64,000 nt of DNA from Lactobacillus sp. Sy-1 (GCF_019303535.1 NZ_JACCIU010000002.1:186001-250000), one strand, 5' to 3'; shown: positions 51,929 through 59,874, counted from the stretch's first letter. Numbers and translations: made by a program. Notes: generated by a model from the sequence alone, not told the origin.

Positions 51929-52618
51929 ATGGACTTTAACTTTATGATTAATTCGTTTCCTAAGTTATTATCGGTGCTGCCAATTACGCTATTCATTTCA
52001 ATCCTAGGGGCACTCCTGGGATTAGTGTTAGCGGTGGGCGTTGCCATCGGTCGTGAGAAACGGATCCCGGTTCTTTCCCCCATTTTGAGCCTATTGGTTT
52101 CGTTATTCCGTGGCATTCCGATCATCGTTCAAATCTACATTGTTTACTATGGCCTGCCTAGGCTCTTGTACTACTTTGTTCAACACGGTAAGGGGAGCGG
52201 TTTGGTCCTCCCCAGCATGTTGATTGGGGTGGTTGCGTTTGCACTAAACGCAGCTGCGAACCTATCAGAGTCGATTCGATCGGCTTACCATTCGGTCGAT
52301 CGATCGCAATACGATGCTGCAATTGCGGTCGGATTAACCCCCTATGAAGCAGTTAAGCGAATCGTTTTCCCCCAATTGGTTCCTAATTTTATTCCGAATT
52401 TTTCGAATATATTTTTAGATTTAATTAAGGATACGGCGTTGGTGTATAACATTGGAATCATTGAAGTGATGGGGAAAGCCAATATTTTAGCGTCATTTGG
52501 TTTTAATTACTTAGAAGCATATTTAGATGCATTAGTCATCTACCTAGTGGTTTGTTTCATATTTGCTAAATTGCTTCTGATTTTAGAGGCTAAAATCAAG
52601 CAACGTGTATTTGCATAA
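51929..52618 (+). CDS. Amino acid-type ABC importer permease, subunit 2
   Basis: The 229-residue protein has about five helices, with SLFRGIPIIVQIYIVYYGLP near 60 and the EAA loop SVDRSQYDAAIAVGLTPYEA near residue 122. It is related to subunit 1 but clearly divergent, so the importer uses a heterodimeric channel as in TcyL/TcyM or GlnM/GlnP systems. GAAGGGAGG precedes the ATG. Confidence 0.87.
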   Translation: MDFNFMINSFPKLLSVLPITLFISILGALLGLVLAVGVAIGREKRIPVLSPILSLLVSLFRGIPIIVQIYIVYYGLPRLLYYFVQHGKGSGLVLPSMLIGVVAFALNAAANLSESIRSAYHSVDRSQYDAAIAVGLTPYEAVKRIVFPQLVPNFIPNFSNIFLDLIKDTALVYNIGIIEVMGKANILASFGFNYLEAYLDALVIYLVVCFIFAKLLLILEAKIKQRVFA

Positions 52619-52647
52619 AAATTATAATTTAGTTTGGAGCGATTCAT

Positions 52648-53511
52648 ATGTCAAAAAAAGCTTATATCTACACTGGAATTATTGCAGCGGTGGTCGTAGT
52701 AATTGGTGCCGCCCACGTATTTAGTCAGAAGTCACAGTCTGCATCTAAGAATCACGTTCAAGTGATCAACGTTGCGGGAGTGGCTGACGATCGTCCCTAT
52801 ACCTATTCCGACGGGAATAAAATTGGTGGTTACGATGGCGAACTTTTTAGAAAAATTGATCAAGCCCTCCCACAATACAAATTTAAGTACTCCACCACTT
52901 CGCAAAACTCAGTCTTCGTTGGTCTAGAATCCGGTAAGTACGACATTGCATCATCTGGATTCTGGTATTCAAAACAACGGGCCCAAAAGTACCTCTTCTC
53001 TAACCCAACCGGGGTTGCTGATCTGAGATTGGTTTACCGTTCCGACGAAAAGCAAATTACCGGATTCAGTGACATTGCTAAGAGGAACCTTAAGTTAGCA
53101 CCAATCTCTAGTGATGATGCTAGATACAACTTTGTTGAACAGTATAACAAGGAACACCCTAAGGAAAAGGTGAACTTGCAAGCAATCGGGGATGTTACAT
53201 CTGGGGATGCCCTAAAGCAGTTGCAACAAAAGGAATTTGATGCCGTCTTTTACCCATACCAAGCATTCATTGGGGTTAAAAATGCCGGTGGTGCTAAGGG
53301 ATTAACGGTCTCTAAGTCAGTTGGGGTTAAGAATGATTACTTCATTGCTAATAAGAGCGATAAGAATAAGCAATTAGTCCAAGCCATCAATAAGGAACTT
53401 AAGAAGTTAAAAGCGAGCGGATATCTAAACAAACTGGCTAAAAAGTGGTTAGGTGAAGATACGTTCAAGTTGCCAGGAGCTGAAAAGAACTTTGCTAATC
53501 CAAAGGGATAA
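52648..53511 (+). CDS. Amino acid-type solute-binding protein
   Basis: The 287-residue protein has an N-terminal hydrophobic anchor (about 5-25) without a lipobox Cys, then a type II periplasmic-binding fold. The ligand-binding marks are IGGYDGELFRKIDQALP, a VGLESGKYDIASSGFWYS segment and the C-terminal INKELKKLKASGYLNKLAKKWLGE. It resembles cystine/glutamine-type receptors. Ligand identity is inferred from the Cys leader of the operon. A terminator follows. Confidence 0.85.
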   Translation: MSKKAYIYTGIIAAVVVVIGAAHVFSQKSQSASKNHVQVINVAGVADDRPYTYSDGNKIGGYDGELFRKIDQALPQYKFKYSTTSQNSVFVGLESGKYDIASSGFWYSKQRAQKYLFSNPTGVADLRLVYRSDEKQITGFSDIAKRNLKLAPISSDDARYNFVEQYNKEHPKEKVNLQAIGDVTSGDALKQLQQKEFDAVFYPYQAFIGVKNAGGAKGLTVSKSVGVKNDYFIANKSDKNKQLVQAINKELKKLKASGYLNKLAKKWLGEDTFKLPGAEKNFANPKG

Positions 53512-53521
53512 TTATTAATTA

Positions 53522-53568
53522 AAAAAGAACTTAGTTTCGATAAATAATTCGAAATCAAGTTCTTTTTA
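53522..53568. terminator. Bidirectional terminator
   Basis: AAAAAGAACTT...TTTCGA pairs with TCGAAA...AAGTTCTTTTT. It ends the UroD-like/ABC operon and faces the convergent gene at 53576. Confidence 0.85.
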
Positions 53569-53575
53569 GTTTGAT

Positions 53576-54088
53576 TTACTTATTAAACCAGTGGTGGTAA
53601 GCAATTGCGTTGATTAAAAGGAATAGTTCCAGCCAGTTTAACTTTTCAGCATAGGCTGGTAACTCTTCATGATGGATTAAATCAGCAACTGGTTGATCAA
53701 CGTTTTGAATATCATCGATAATTGCGTTAGGGGTTAATTGGTTATTAACGTACTGTTCGATTTGAACGTAGTCGTTTAAATTGGCCATATTATCCTTGGG
53801 GGTTAAGTGGAGTAAATCAGCACTTTGGAGGTTTTGGTCAGAATCAAAGTTTGCAAGGACGGCTTTGTATTCGGGGATGAATTTTTGAATTAATGCTGTT
53901 AGGTATTCATCAATTAGCTTTTGGTCAGGTTGATCAAATTGCTTTTCTTCATCAGGATTTGCCCATAGCTCTAGGAATTGAATTAATAGTGAAACATCTT
54001 CATAGTAGTAATTTTTGGTTTCGCTGTTGGCTTGTGCTTGATCGCGCAATGCTTTGATTTCGGTTAAGGCGGTTTGATTTTGATTCAA
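53576..54088 (-). CDS. Uncharacterised acidic protein (170 aa)
   Basis: The TTG at 54088 is chosen because AGAGAGGG lies 8 bases upstream. A longer frame exists without a ribosome site. The product is rich in Asn, Gln, Asp and Leu and predicted helical (KNYYYEDVSLLIQFLELWAN, DDIQNVDQPVADLIHHEELP), ending LINAIAYHHWFNK. No domain is recognised. Confidence 0.55.
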   Translation of the reverse strand: MNQNQTALTEIKALRDQAQANSETKNYYYEDVSLLIQFLELWANPDEEKQFDQPDQKLIDEYLTALIQKFIPEYKAVLANFDSDQNLQSADLLHLTPKDNMANLNDYVQIEQYVNNQLTPNAIIDDIQNVDQPVADLIHHEELPAYAEKLNWLELFLLINAIAYHHWFNK

Positions 54089-54255
54089 GTTAAAAACCCT
54101 CTCTATTAATGAAATAATTTGAATTAACACTAAATGCTACTAATTTTATATTATCATATTTTCTTAAAAGGACTAAAAATTTCAACTTATTCTAAAAATA
54201 AAAAAATAAACCCGTTGATTAGCGAATATATATATTAACGGAGGTGTTAAACAAT

Positions 54256-56040
54256 ATGTTTAATCAAAAAGATAATGAAAAGAAAAAGTTACGAAAGGTA
54301 AAGAAGAGTTGGGTAGTATTTTCAACTGCGGTTGTGTTTGCAACTGCACTAGGGTATCAATTAACGACCCCGTCCGTTGTGAATGCAGCAGTTTATGCTA
54401 GTTATGAAAATACTAGTGTGAGCTCATATCAAGAGCTGATAAAGGCACTTATGAACCCTGCAATTAAAGTGGTTAACTTAAACCGCAGTGTTGATTTAAC
54501 CGGGGTTAATATTAATCAACTAGTTTTAGATGCTAGTAGCATTTCTACTCGTTCGAATCGAATTTTAATTCCGGGAAGAGACTTAAACATTCATTTGAAC
54601 GGGAACCAATTAAACTTTGGTAGCATTCAGATAAGTATCTCGTCATTACTTCCTATGAATTTAGTCTTTAATAACGGCCAACTATCTGGAACCAGTATCA
54701 ACGGGGTATTTAATCTAGAACAGGTTAAAGAATCGTCTTTGACCATCAAACTATTAAATACTGAATTTAGTGGCAGTGAGGTTATTAATCAAGAATATAA
54801 CCCAACTACAACGGTTGAATTTAAAACGGTCGCTCAAACCGATAGTGGAAGTAATTCAACTGCCAATAACGTTTCGGAATCATCAGCAAATGTTGAAATT
54901 AGTACCCCTAGTAGCGAAGTGCTACCAACTAGCTCTGCCGCAAGCAACATTGCTGAAGCGTCATCATCAGTAAGCAGTGAAGGATCCAGTCCTGAAAGTA
55001 ATGCCGCTTCCGCTAGTTCAACAGCTCCTAGTAGTGCCGAAGCATCAACAGTGGTAAGCAGTGAAGGATCCAGTCCTGAAAACAATGCCGCTTCCGCTAG
55101 TTCAACAGCTCCTAGTAGTGCTGAAGCGTCATCATCAGTAAGCAGTGAAGAATCCAGTTCTGAAAGTAATACCGCTTCCGCTAGTTCAACAGCTCTTAGT
55201 AGTGCTGAAGCATCATCAGTAAGCAGTGAAGAATCCAGTCCTGAAAACAATGCCGCTTCCGCTAGTTCAACAGCTCCTAGTAGTGCTGAAGCGTCATCAG
55301 CGGTAAGTTCAAGTGGCACTCCAGCGAATAGCGCGGAATCAACAACCACTTCGTTGAGTAACAGTTCAGGATCAGCTTCTGTAAGTAGTGAATCCACTTC
55401 TACAACCAGTAACGGTAGCGCCGTTTCTAATTCAATTCACAACCAAACTGCAACCACTAGTTCTAATGCAAATATTTTAGCACCAACACCAAATATTTTC
55501 GGAGCCCCATCGTTGGCTGCTACCTACTATCCATCAATTAGACAACGATATCCAGAAATCGAAGGTAAAACTTCAACTGCAGTTTCAAGTCAAAGTATAA
55601 ATCCTGCAGTTAGCGTTGTTGGTTCTGATACGACTACGATTAGTCAATCCCAGTCAGCAACTAGTGAAGCTGGTTCACAATCGGTTTTCAGTAGTAGTTC
55701 AAACCCATTGAATCGCAAATCTAACAATGATCTTAAGAAGAGTGGTTCAAAAGCTACTGATTCTAGCAAAGGGTCCATCAAAAAGAAAGCTCCAGGTACT
55801 AGTGAAAGTCAGCAACAAACAAAGCGAACTAAATACATTAAGATCAAGAAATTAAAAAATGTTAAGTTATACCGTAAAGCAAGCCTTAACAAAGCGACTT
55901 TAAACCCAAAGGCAAAGTTAAAATTAAATCAAAAATACCGCGTATTAAAGCAACTAAAGAACCAAAATGGAAAGGCGGTTTATCAGATTTCATCAGGATA
56001 CTTGGTAAGTCGTGCTAAAAACCTCCTAATCATTAGATAA
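54256..56040 (+). CDS. Secreted Ser/Ala-rich repeat surface protein
   Basis: The ATG at 54256 follows GGAGGTG. The 594-residue product has a long signal peptide with a KKSWVVFSTAVVFATALGY core. A beta-rich region (about 50-190; LNIHLNGNQLNF) suggests a short right-handed helix. A Ser/Ala/Glu-rich stalk of some 270 residues follows, with four 28-residue repeats. The basic C-terminal domain (about 520-594), with KLKNVKLYRKASLNKATLNP, resembles SLAP/DUF5776 wall-binding modules. No LPxTG is present. It is probably a wall-bound adhesin-like protein, and the stalk could be glycosylated. Confidence 0.7.
   Translation: MFNQKDNEKKKLRKVKKSWVVFSTAVVFATALGYQLTTPSVVNAAVYASYENTSVSSYQELIKALMNPAIKVVNLNRSVDLTGVNINQLVLDASSISTRSNRILIPGRDLNIHLNGNQLNFGSIQISISSLLPMNLVFNNGQLSGTSINGVFNLEQVKESSLTIKLLNTEFSGSEVINQEYNPTTTVEFKTVAQTDSGSNSTANNVSESSANVEISTPSSEVLPTSSAASNIAEASSSVSSEGSSPESNAASASSTAPSSAEASTVVSSEGSSPENNAASASSTAPSSAEASSSVSSEESSSESNTASASSTALSSAEASSVSSEESSPENNAASASSTAPSSAEASSAVSSSGTPANSAESTTTSLSNSSGSASVSSESTSTTSNGSAVSNSIHNQTATTSSNANILAPTPNIFGAPSLAATYYPSIRQRYPEIEGKTSTAVSSQSINPAVSVVGSDTTTISQSQSATSEAGSQSVFSSSSNPLNRKSNNDLKKSGSKATDSSKGSIKKKAPGTSESQQQTKRTKYIKIKKLKNVKLYRKASLNKATLNPKAKLKLNQKYRVLKQLKNQNGKAVYQISSGYLVSRAKNLLIIR
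54958..55290 (+). repeat. Four tandem 84-bp repeats in the Ser-rich gene
   Basis: Copies start at 54958, 55042, 55126 and 55210. The first three are 84 bases and the last 81. They share GCCGCTTCCGCTAGTTCAAC and differ at a few bases. They encode the unit with NAASASSTAPSSAEAS. The near identity makes copy-number change by slippage or recombination likely. Confidence 0.9.
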
Positions 56041-56128
56041 AAGGGTTCCAGATAATTACGTTATCTGGATACATATCTTCTTAGTTATCAGTTTTAAGTT
56101 ACTTTAACCAAAATAAAACAAAAAAGGG

Positions 56129-56157
56129 TTGACTAATTTATAAGAATTAGATATCAT
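56129..56157 (+). promoter_or_regulatory. Promoter of the tRNA cluster
   Basis: TTGACT at 56129-56134, a 17-base spacer and TATCAT at 56152-56157 lie about 40 bases before tRNA-Tyr. Confidence 0.75.
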
Positions 56158-56195
56158 ATATATTGTTGTTTTGATATATATATCAAACAGATTTC

Positions 56196-56278
56196 GGAGG
56201 GGTAGCGAAGTCTGGCTAAACGCGGCGGACTGTAAATCCGCTCCTTCGGGTTCGGTGGTTCGAATCCACTCCCCTCCA
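56196..56278 (+). tRNA. tRNA-Tyr (GTA)
   Basis: The 83-base cloverleaf has acceptor GGAGGGG/CCCCTCC, anticodon loop CTGTAAA with GTA, a long variable arm as expected for tRNA-Tyr and T loop TTCGAAT. CCA is not encoded. Confidence 0.96.
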
Positions 56279-56285
56279 TAGTTAT

Positions 56286-56356
56286 AGGGATATAGTTCAA
56301 AGGTAGAATACCGGTCTCCAAAACCGTTGATGTGGGTTCAATTCCTACTATCCCTG
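56286..56356 (+). tRNA. tRNA-Trp (CCA)
   Basis: Acceptor AGGGATA/TATCCCT, D loop with GG, anticodon loop CTCCAAA with CCA, T loop TTCAATT, discriminator G. Confidence 0.95.
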
Positions 56357-56373
56357 TAATGATATGAAGTCTT

Positions 56374-56448
56374 GGCGGTATTGGTGAAGTGGTTAACACA
56401 TCGGTTTGTGGATCCGACACGCGTGGGTTCGATTCCCACATACCGCCC
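56374..56448 (+). tRNA. tRNA-His (GTG)
   Basis: Acceptor GGCGGTA/TACCGCC, anticodon loop TTGTGGA with GTG, T loop TTCGATT and discriminator C, as expected for tRNA-His. Confidence 0.95.
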
Positions 56449-56450
56449 TC

Positions 56451-56522
56451 GAGTTGTTAGCTTAATTGTAAAGCCCTGGACTCTTTATTCAGGAGATGGT
56501 GGTTCATATCCATCACAACTCA
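56451..56522 (+). tRNA. Divergent tRNA-Lys (CTT)-like gene
   Basis: The cloverleaf has acceptor GAGTTGT/ACAACTC, D stem GCTT/AAGC with loop AATTGTA, anticodon stem CTGGA/TTCAG with loop CTCTTTA (CTT, Lys) and T stem GGTGG/CCATC with loop TTCATAT. The D loop lacks one of G18G19. Position 37 is T instead of a purine, and the T loop lacks A58. The gene sits 2 bases after tRNA-His and 6 before tRNA-Gln, so it should be transcribed. It shares GAGT-x-G-x-TAGCT with the lone tRNA-like gene at 42357. Confidence 0.75.
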
Positions 56523-56528
56523 TATTAA

Positions 56529-56600
56529 TGGGCTATAGCCAAGTGGTAAGGCAACGGGTTTTGATCCCGTGATGCGCTGGTTCGAACCCAGCTAGCCCAA
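56529..56600 (+). tRNA. tRNA-Gln (TTG)
   Basis: Acceptor TGGGCTA/TAGCCCA, D loop with GG, anticodon loop TTTTGAT with TTG, T loop TTCGAAC. Confidence 0.95.
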
Positions 56601-56621
56601 TCAATATGGCTAAAGATAGAT

Positions 56622-56653
56622 ACGACTAACATTATTTGTTAGTCGTTTTTTTG
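56622..56653 (+). terminator. Terminator of the tRNA cluster
   Basis: ACGACTAACA and TGTTAGTCGT form a 10-bp stem with a 5-base loop followed by T7. Confidence 0.9.
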
Positions 56654-56689
56654 TTTATTTGGAATTAAAAAAACCAGGAGTGATAATAA

Positions 56690-57430
56690 TTGAAACAAAA
56701 AATTAAAAAATTTTTATTGAACACCATTATTTACATTCTTATAATTGGCGGATTCATATTGGGTCCCTTGATTGTTTTACACTTTATTTTTCCTAGAGAA
56801 ACTTCACCAGATATTTGGCTTACGTTTATTGGTAGTTATTTAGGATCGATTGTTGCTGTTATTGGAACAGTAATTATTACGAGAATGCAAATTAAAACAG
56901 AGCGGTTGGATAGTTTAAATAACTCCTTGTTTATTGAACACTATCAAATGCTCAATTCATTGCTAAACGATTTATACCACATTAAAAATGTTTCGCTGGA
57001 CTATGGAAGAAGGGTAAAGGTTATCAACCGTTACTTTGATCAAAACCATCAATTTACGGGGATTAAAGATTATACGCAAAATTTTATTGATAGCTTTGAT
57101 GCAAATCAATTTGCAAGTTTCTATAGTTTTTCCAGGAATCGGTTAATGTCATTAGATATCAACGAAAAGGAAATTGATCAAGTTGACCAGGTTATTAATA
57201 ACTTATTTGATAGCAATCGTAAGCTAGTAGTAGCCTATCGTGAAATTAATAAATTATTCAGTAACGGAAAAGATAAAAAAACGCTTATTGATGATTTCAA
57301 TACCAAATTTAGTACCAATTTAAATGCTGAAATTCTTGCGTTAAGAGAAACAAAAAAGTTGCTAAATCAGCTTGATCAATCGATTCAGAACATTTTAAGA
57401 AGTAATCATGATTCAATCATTTCAAAGTAG
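56690..57430 (+). CDS. Membrane protein with two N-terminal helices and a cytoplasmic helical domain (246 aa)
   Basis: The TTG at 56690 follows CCAGGAG by 8 bases. Two hydrophobic helices (about 9-33 and 45-64) precede some 180 polar residues with coiled-coil character (IEHYQMLNSLLNDLYHIKNV, DEAD-free, many Asn and Lys). I recognise no family. Its place directly after a tRNA cluster and its AT-rich codons would fit accessory DNA, but no integrase or attachment repeat is visible. Confidence 0.55.
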   Translation: MKQKIKKFLLNTIIYILIIGGFILGPLIVLHFIFPRETSPDIWLTFIGSYLGSIVAVIGTVIITRMQIKTERLDSLNNSLFIEHYQMLNSLLNDLYHIKNVSLDYGRRVKVINRYFDQNHQFTGIKDYTQNFIDSFDANQFASFYSFSRNRLMSLDINEKEIDQVDQVINNLFDSNRKLVVAYREINKLFSNGKDKKTLIDDFNTKFSTNLNAEILALRETKKLLNQLDQSIQNILRSNHDSIISK

Positions 57431-57460
57431 TGTGTTCCTTTAAATAAAAAGACTAAAATA

Positions 57461-57568
57461 GAACTATAGATTTATAGAACTATAGATTTATAGAACTATA
57501 GAATTATAGATATATAGATAAATATAGCTATAGATAAATATAGCTATAGATAAATAGATATATAGGAC
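57461..57568. repeat. Seven tandem 16-bp AT-rich units
   Basis: Units begin every 16 bases from 57461. Units 1 and 2 are identical (GAACTATAGATTTATA), unit 3 differs by two bases, unit 4 is intermediate, units 5 and 6 are identical (TAGCTATAGATAAATA) and unit 7 is partial. CTATAG or ATATAG occurs at the same position in each. It fills most of the 217 bases between two small membrane-protein genes. Confidence 0.85.
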
Positions 57569-57647
57569 TAATTCACAACAAAATTTTTCACATCGGCTTC
57601 AAATTATACTAAAATTTAGTTATTAAATAAATTAGGGGGTTAGAAGT

Positions 57648-57803
57648 ATGTGGGGATCAATAATTGCCATTATTGCAATCATTTGTGGAACCTTAATTGC
57701 AGTTGATAAGCACCGTAATACAGGTAATTCTAGTAATGATGATTTAAACCAACGGATTACTAAATTAGAACAAGAAGTGAACGACCTAAAAAGTCGTAAA
57801 TAA
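57648..57803 (+). CDS. Small single-span membrane protein with a short coiled coil (51 aa)
   Basis: The ATG at 57648 follows TTAGGGGG. Residues 4-20 form a helix rich in Ile (SIIAIIAIICGTLIAV) and residues 31-50 a heptad-patterned helix (LNQRITKLEQEVNDLKSR). The layout resembles PspB-like or LiaI-like envelope stress peptides, but no homology is claimed. It is followed by a terminator. Confidence 0.65.
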   Translation: MWGSIIAIIAIICGTLIAVDKHRNTGNSSNDDLNQRITKLEQEVNDLKSRK

Positions 57804-57805
57804 CA

Positions 57806-57845
57806 AAAAATTCTCAGCCATCATGTTCATGACTGAGAATTTTTT
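57806..57845. terminator. Bidirectional terminator
   Basis: AAAAATTCTCAG...CAT pairs with ATG...CTGAGAATTTTT between the small gene and the convergent gene at 57844. Confidence 0.85.
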
Positions 57846-58413
57846 AGTTACTACTGGAAGTGCTACTACTACTATTTTTAAAATCATTATACGCCTGTAA
57901 TAAATTACCAGTCGCAATTGCATTTCTTAATTCCTGGTTATCGGCTTTAAACCACTCGTTTTGAGCCTCTTGAATATAACTTTGTGGAATTTGATTTTGA
58001 GTTGCAATTTGATTAAATAGTGCTTGATCGTTTGCAGCCCTTTGTAGTTCACTTAGTGGGGTGCTTTGAATAATTTTAATTACCTGTGGGCGAACTTCAG
58101 TTGGAATTTTACTCTTAGCAAGTTGTTCCCCTTGATTTTTAATTACTTTATCTAATGTAGTATCGGTTTTTCTTTGGGTATTGCTCAATTCGTTAATCTG
58201 ATGGCTAACACTAAAGATTCCAATTACTAATAATACCGCAATAATTCCAGCAATCCATCTACCATAATGATGTTTTTTGCTTTTAGGAACTGGGTTGTTT
58301 TGGGCACCATTGGGATTGTTTTCATAAGATTGATTTTGGTCACCGGATTCCATCGAGCGGCGCCGACTTCGATGTAGTTCTTCTCGAGTTTCAAATCCAT
58401 TATTTTGGTTCAT
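57844..58413 (-). CDS. Uncharacterised single-span membrane protein (189 aa)
   Basis: The ATG at 58413 follows GGAG. A polar N-terminus with TREELHRSRRRSMESG precedes a basic KSKKHHYGR patch and one helix (about 53-68). About 120 outside residues follow, including EVRPQVIKIIQSTPLSELQR, and a Ser-rich tail. The Arg-rich start is shared with several lactobacillar envelope proteins. No enzyme motif is seen. Confidence 0.6.
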   Translation of the reverse strand: MNQNNGFETREELHRSRRRSMESGDQNQSYENNPNGAQNNPVPKSKKHHYGRWIAGIIAVLLVIGIFSVSHQINELSNTQRKTDTTLDKVIKNQGEQLAKSKIPTEVRPQVIKIIQSTPLSELQRAANDQALFNQIATQNQIPQSYIQEAQNEWFKADNQELRNAIATGNLLQAYNDFKNSSSSTSSSN

Positions 58414-58512
58414 GTCAGTACTCCTATTGCTAAATTTTTCTATATAATATCACAATAGTAAGACAATTTTAATGGTCTTTAAAAATTCTCAACTAATCCT
58501 TAAAAGTAATTA

Positions 58513-59874
58513 TTACTTAGCATCCCATATACCGTTAAATAAATCCTGTTTGAGTTCTGATACTGATAACTTCCCGTCACCAGTTTTAAAACCATTAAAT
58601 ACATATTTTCCGGCTAGGGCATCTGATTGGAATCGATTAGCTTGCTTTAGCCCATATTCCAATAGTGAATTATCCTTAATTTGGGGGAGTAATTGACCGC
58701 TGATGGTATGAGTAGGGTGGTCAATCCAATCCGTTACCATATCAATGACTTCAAGGTATTCAGGACCCAATTCCAGCTGGTTAGTGAATGAACGGAGGTT
58801 ATTGATCAAGGCTTTTGCTTCATTTTCGTATTCACAATGTTCATCTGGTGATTCAAGTGCAACGCGATCGTTTTTCTGATCGGCTTCATCTAGTTGTTTA
58901 ATGATGTCGCCACTTAATTTGTCACCATCGGTCATCATGAAATAGGCAATCAACAATCGAACAAATCGAAGGGTGGTTGTCTTGATTGAAACATCTTCGG
59001 TTGGATCTAAATCAAACATCCGTAGTTCTAGGTACTTTACCCCATCTGTTTTTAAAGCATCTAATTCTTTACCACCTCTAAACCGAACGGAACCGTGAAA
59101 TTCTGCAACTCCCGCAATTTCGCCATTTTCAAAGGCAGTCAGAATCTTATCAACGTACTTATCAACACTTGAGTAATCAACATCAAAGGAATCAATAAAC
59201 CCAAAGTGACTTTGGCGAATACTTCTAATTGGTTTCTCGGGGCCAGCCACTTTATCAAAGTAATTTTGCTGAGCAACGGGGCTTGCACCAAAAAGATATG
59301 TTAGTAACCAGCGGTATTTGATGAATCCTTGGGCGATATTGGGATAAATATTATTTCTAACCGTTACGATATCAGCTAATTCAGCATCTGAATTATTAAC
59401 TAAACATTCTAGGACAGCGTCTTCAATACTGAAGTTAATGTGAACTCCACATGGGGCACCCCTAGTAATCCCGTATCTTTCGCAGATACTTTCAAAGTAC
59501 GCCTGCTTTTCGGGTGGTTCAATTGCCAGAAGTGATTTATCCTTCTTTTTAGGCAGGATCGCTGGCATGGAAAGCGGCCATAATAGCTCGCCGTCTGGAA
59601 GAACCCTTCTTAGGACCCTAGTTAAAGCATAGTCAAAATGGAGGGAATCCAAATCATTTAATGCTGGGGTAACAATTTCAGTCATTGATTCTAAGTAATC
59701 CTTAGTAATCCATGGATTAGTGAATGGACTGCCTGCGCCATCAGGATGGGGAGTTAATTTCATATTTCCACTTTGGTCTGAGCGCATCCGTTCAATTTCA
59801 ATTCCCATGGAAACATTTAAGAGGGAATTAACTAAGTGATGATCAATGATTTTATTCCCAATTTTACTTAACAA
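58513..59874 (-). CDS. gshA: Glutamate-cysteine ligase (GshA type, single domain)
   Basis: The 453-residue protein has the gamma-glutamylcysteine synthetase pattern GIEIERMRSDQSGNMKLTPH near the start, then ITRGAPCGVHINFSI near 165 and a KYLELRMFDLDP segment near 305. It lacks the C-terminal ATP-grasp domain of the bifunctional GshAB of many Lactobacillales, so it would stop at gamma-glutamylcysteine unless a GshB exists elsewhere. The TTG at 59874 is chosen from AAGGAAGTG upstream. It is a single gene. Confidence 0.85.
   Translation of the reverse strand: MLSKIGNKIIDHHLVNSLLNVSMGIEIERMRSDQSGNMKLTPHPDGAGSPFTNPWITKDYLESMTEIVTPALNDLDSLHFDYALTRVLRRVLPDGELLWPLSMPAILPKKKDKSLLAIEPPEKQAYFESICERYGITRGAPCGVHINFSIEDAVLECLVNNSDAELADIVTVRNNIYPNIAQGFIKYRWLLTYLFGASPVAQQNYFDKVAGPEKPIRSIRQSHFGFIDSFDVDYSSVDKYVDKILTAFENGEIAGVAEFHGSVRFRGGKELDALKTDGVKYLELRMFDLDPTEDVSIKTTTLRFVRLLIAYFMMTDGDKLSGDIIKQLDEADQKNDRVALESPDEHCEYENEAKALINNLRSFTNQLELGPEYLEVIDMVTDWIDHPTHTISGQLLPQIKDNSLLEYGLKQANRFQSDALAGKYVFNGFKTGDGKLSVSELKQDLFNGIWDAK

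Noticed and set aside
54958-55290. Tandem repeats as a possible CRISPR array
   Set aside because: The repeats are in frame within a coding region, directly adjacent, 84 bases long and have no unique spacers or cas genes.
54834-55397. Long minus-strand open frame of 187 codons
   Set aside because: It is the antisense shadow of the Ser/Ala-rich repeats, low in complexity and without a ribosome site.
56041-56070. CCAGATAA/TTATCTGG hairpin as terminator of the Ser-rich gene
   Set aside because: The stem is only 8 bp and no T-run follows, so it is too weak to list.
56154-56572. Open frames across the tRNA cluster on both strands
   Set aside because: They are chance frames through stable RNA genes.
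57461-57568. 16-bp array as a CRISPR or origin
   Set aside because: There are no spacers, no cas genes, no DnaA boxes and no dnaA or repA nearby. Kept only as a repeat.
56600-58420. Integrated element after the tRNA cluster
   Set aside because: No integrase, no direct repeat of a tRNA 3' end and no phage gene is visible, although the genes there are unrecognised.
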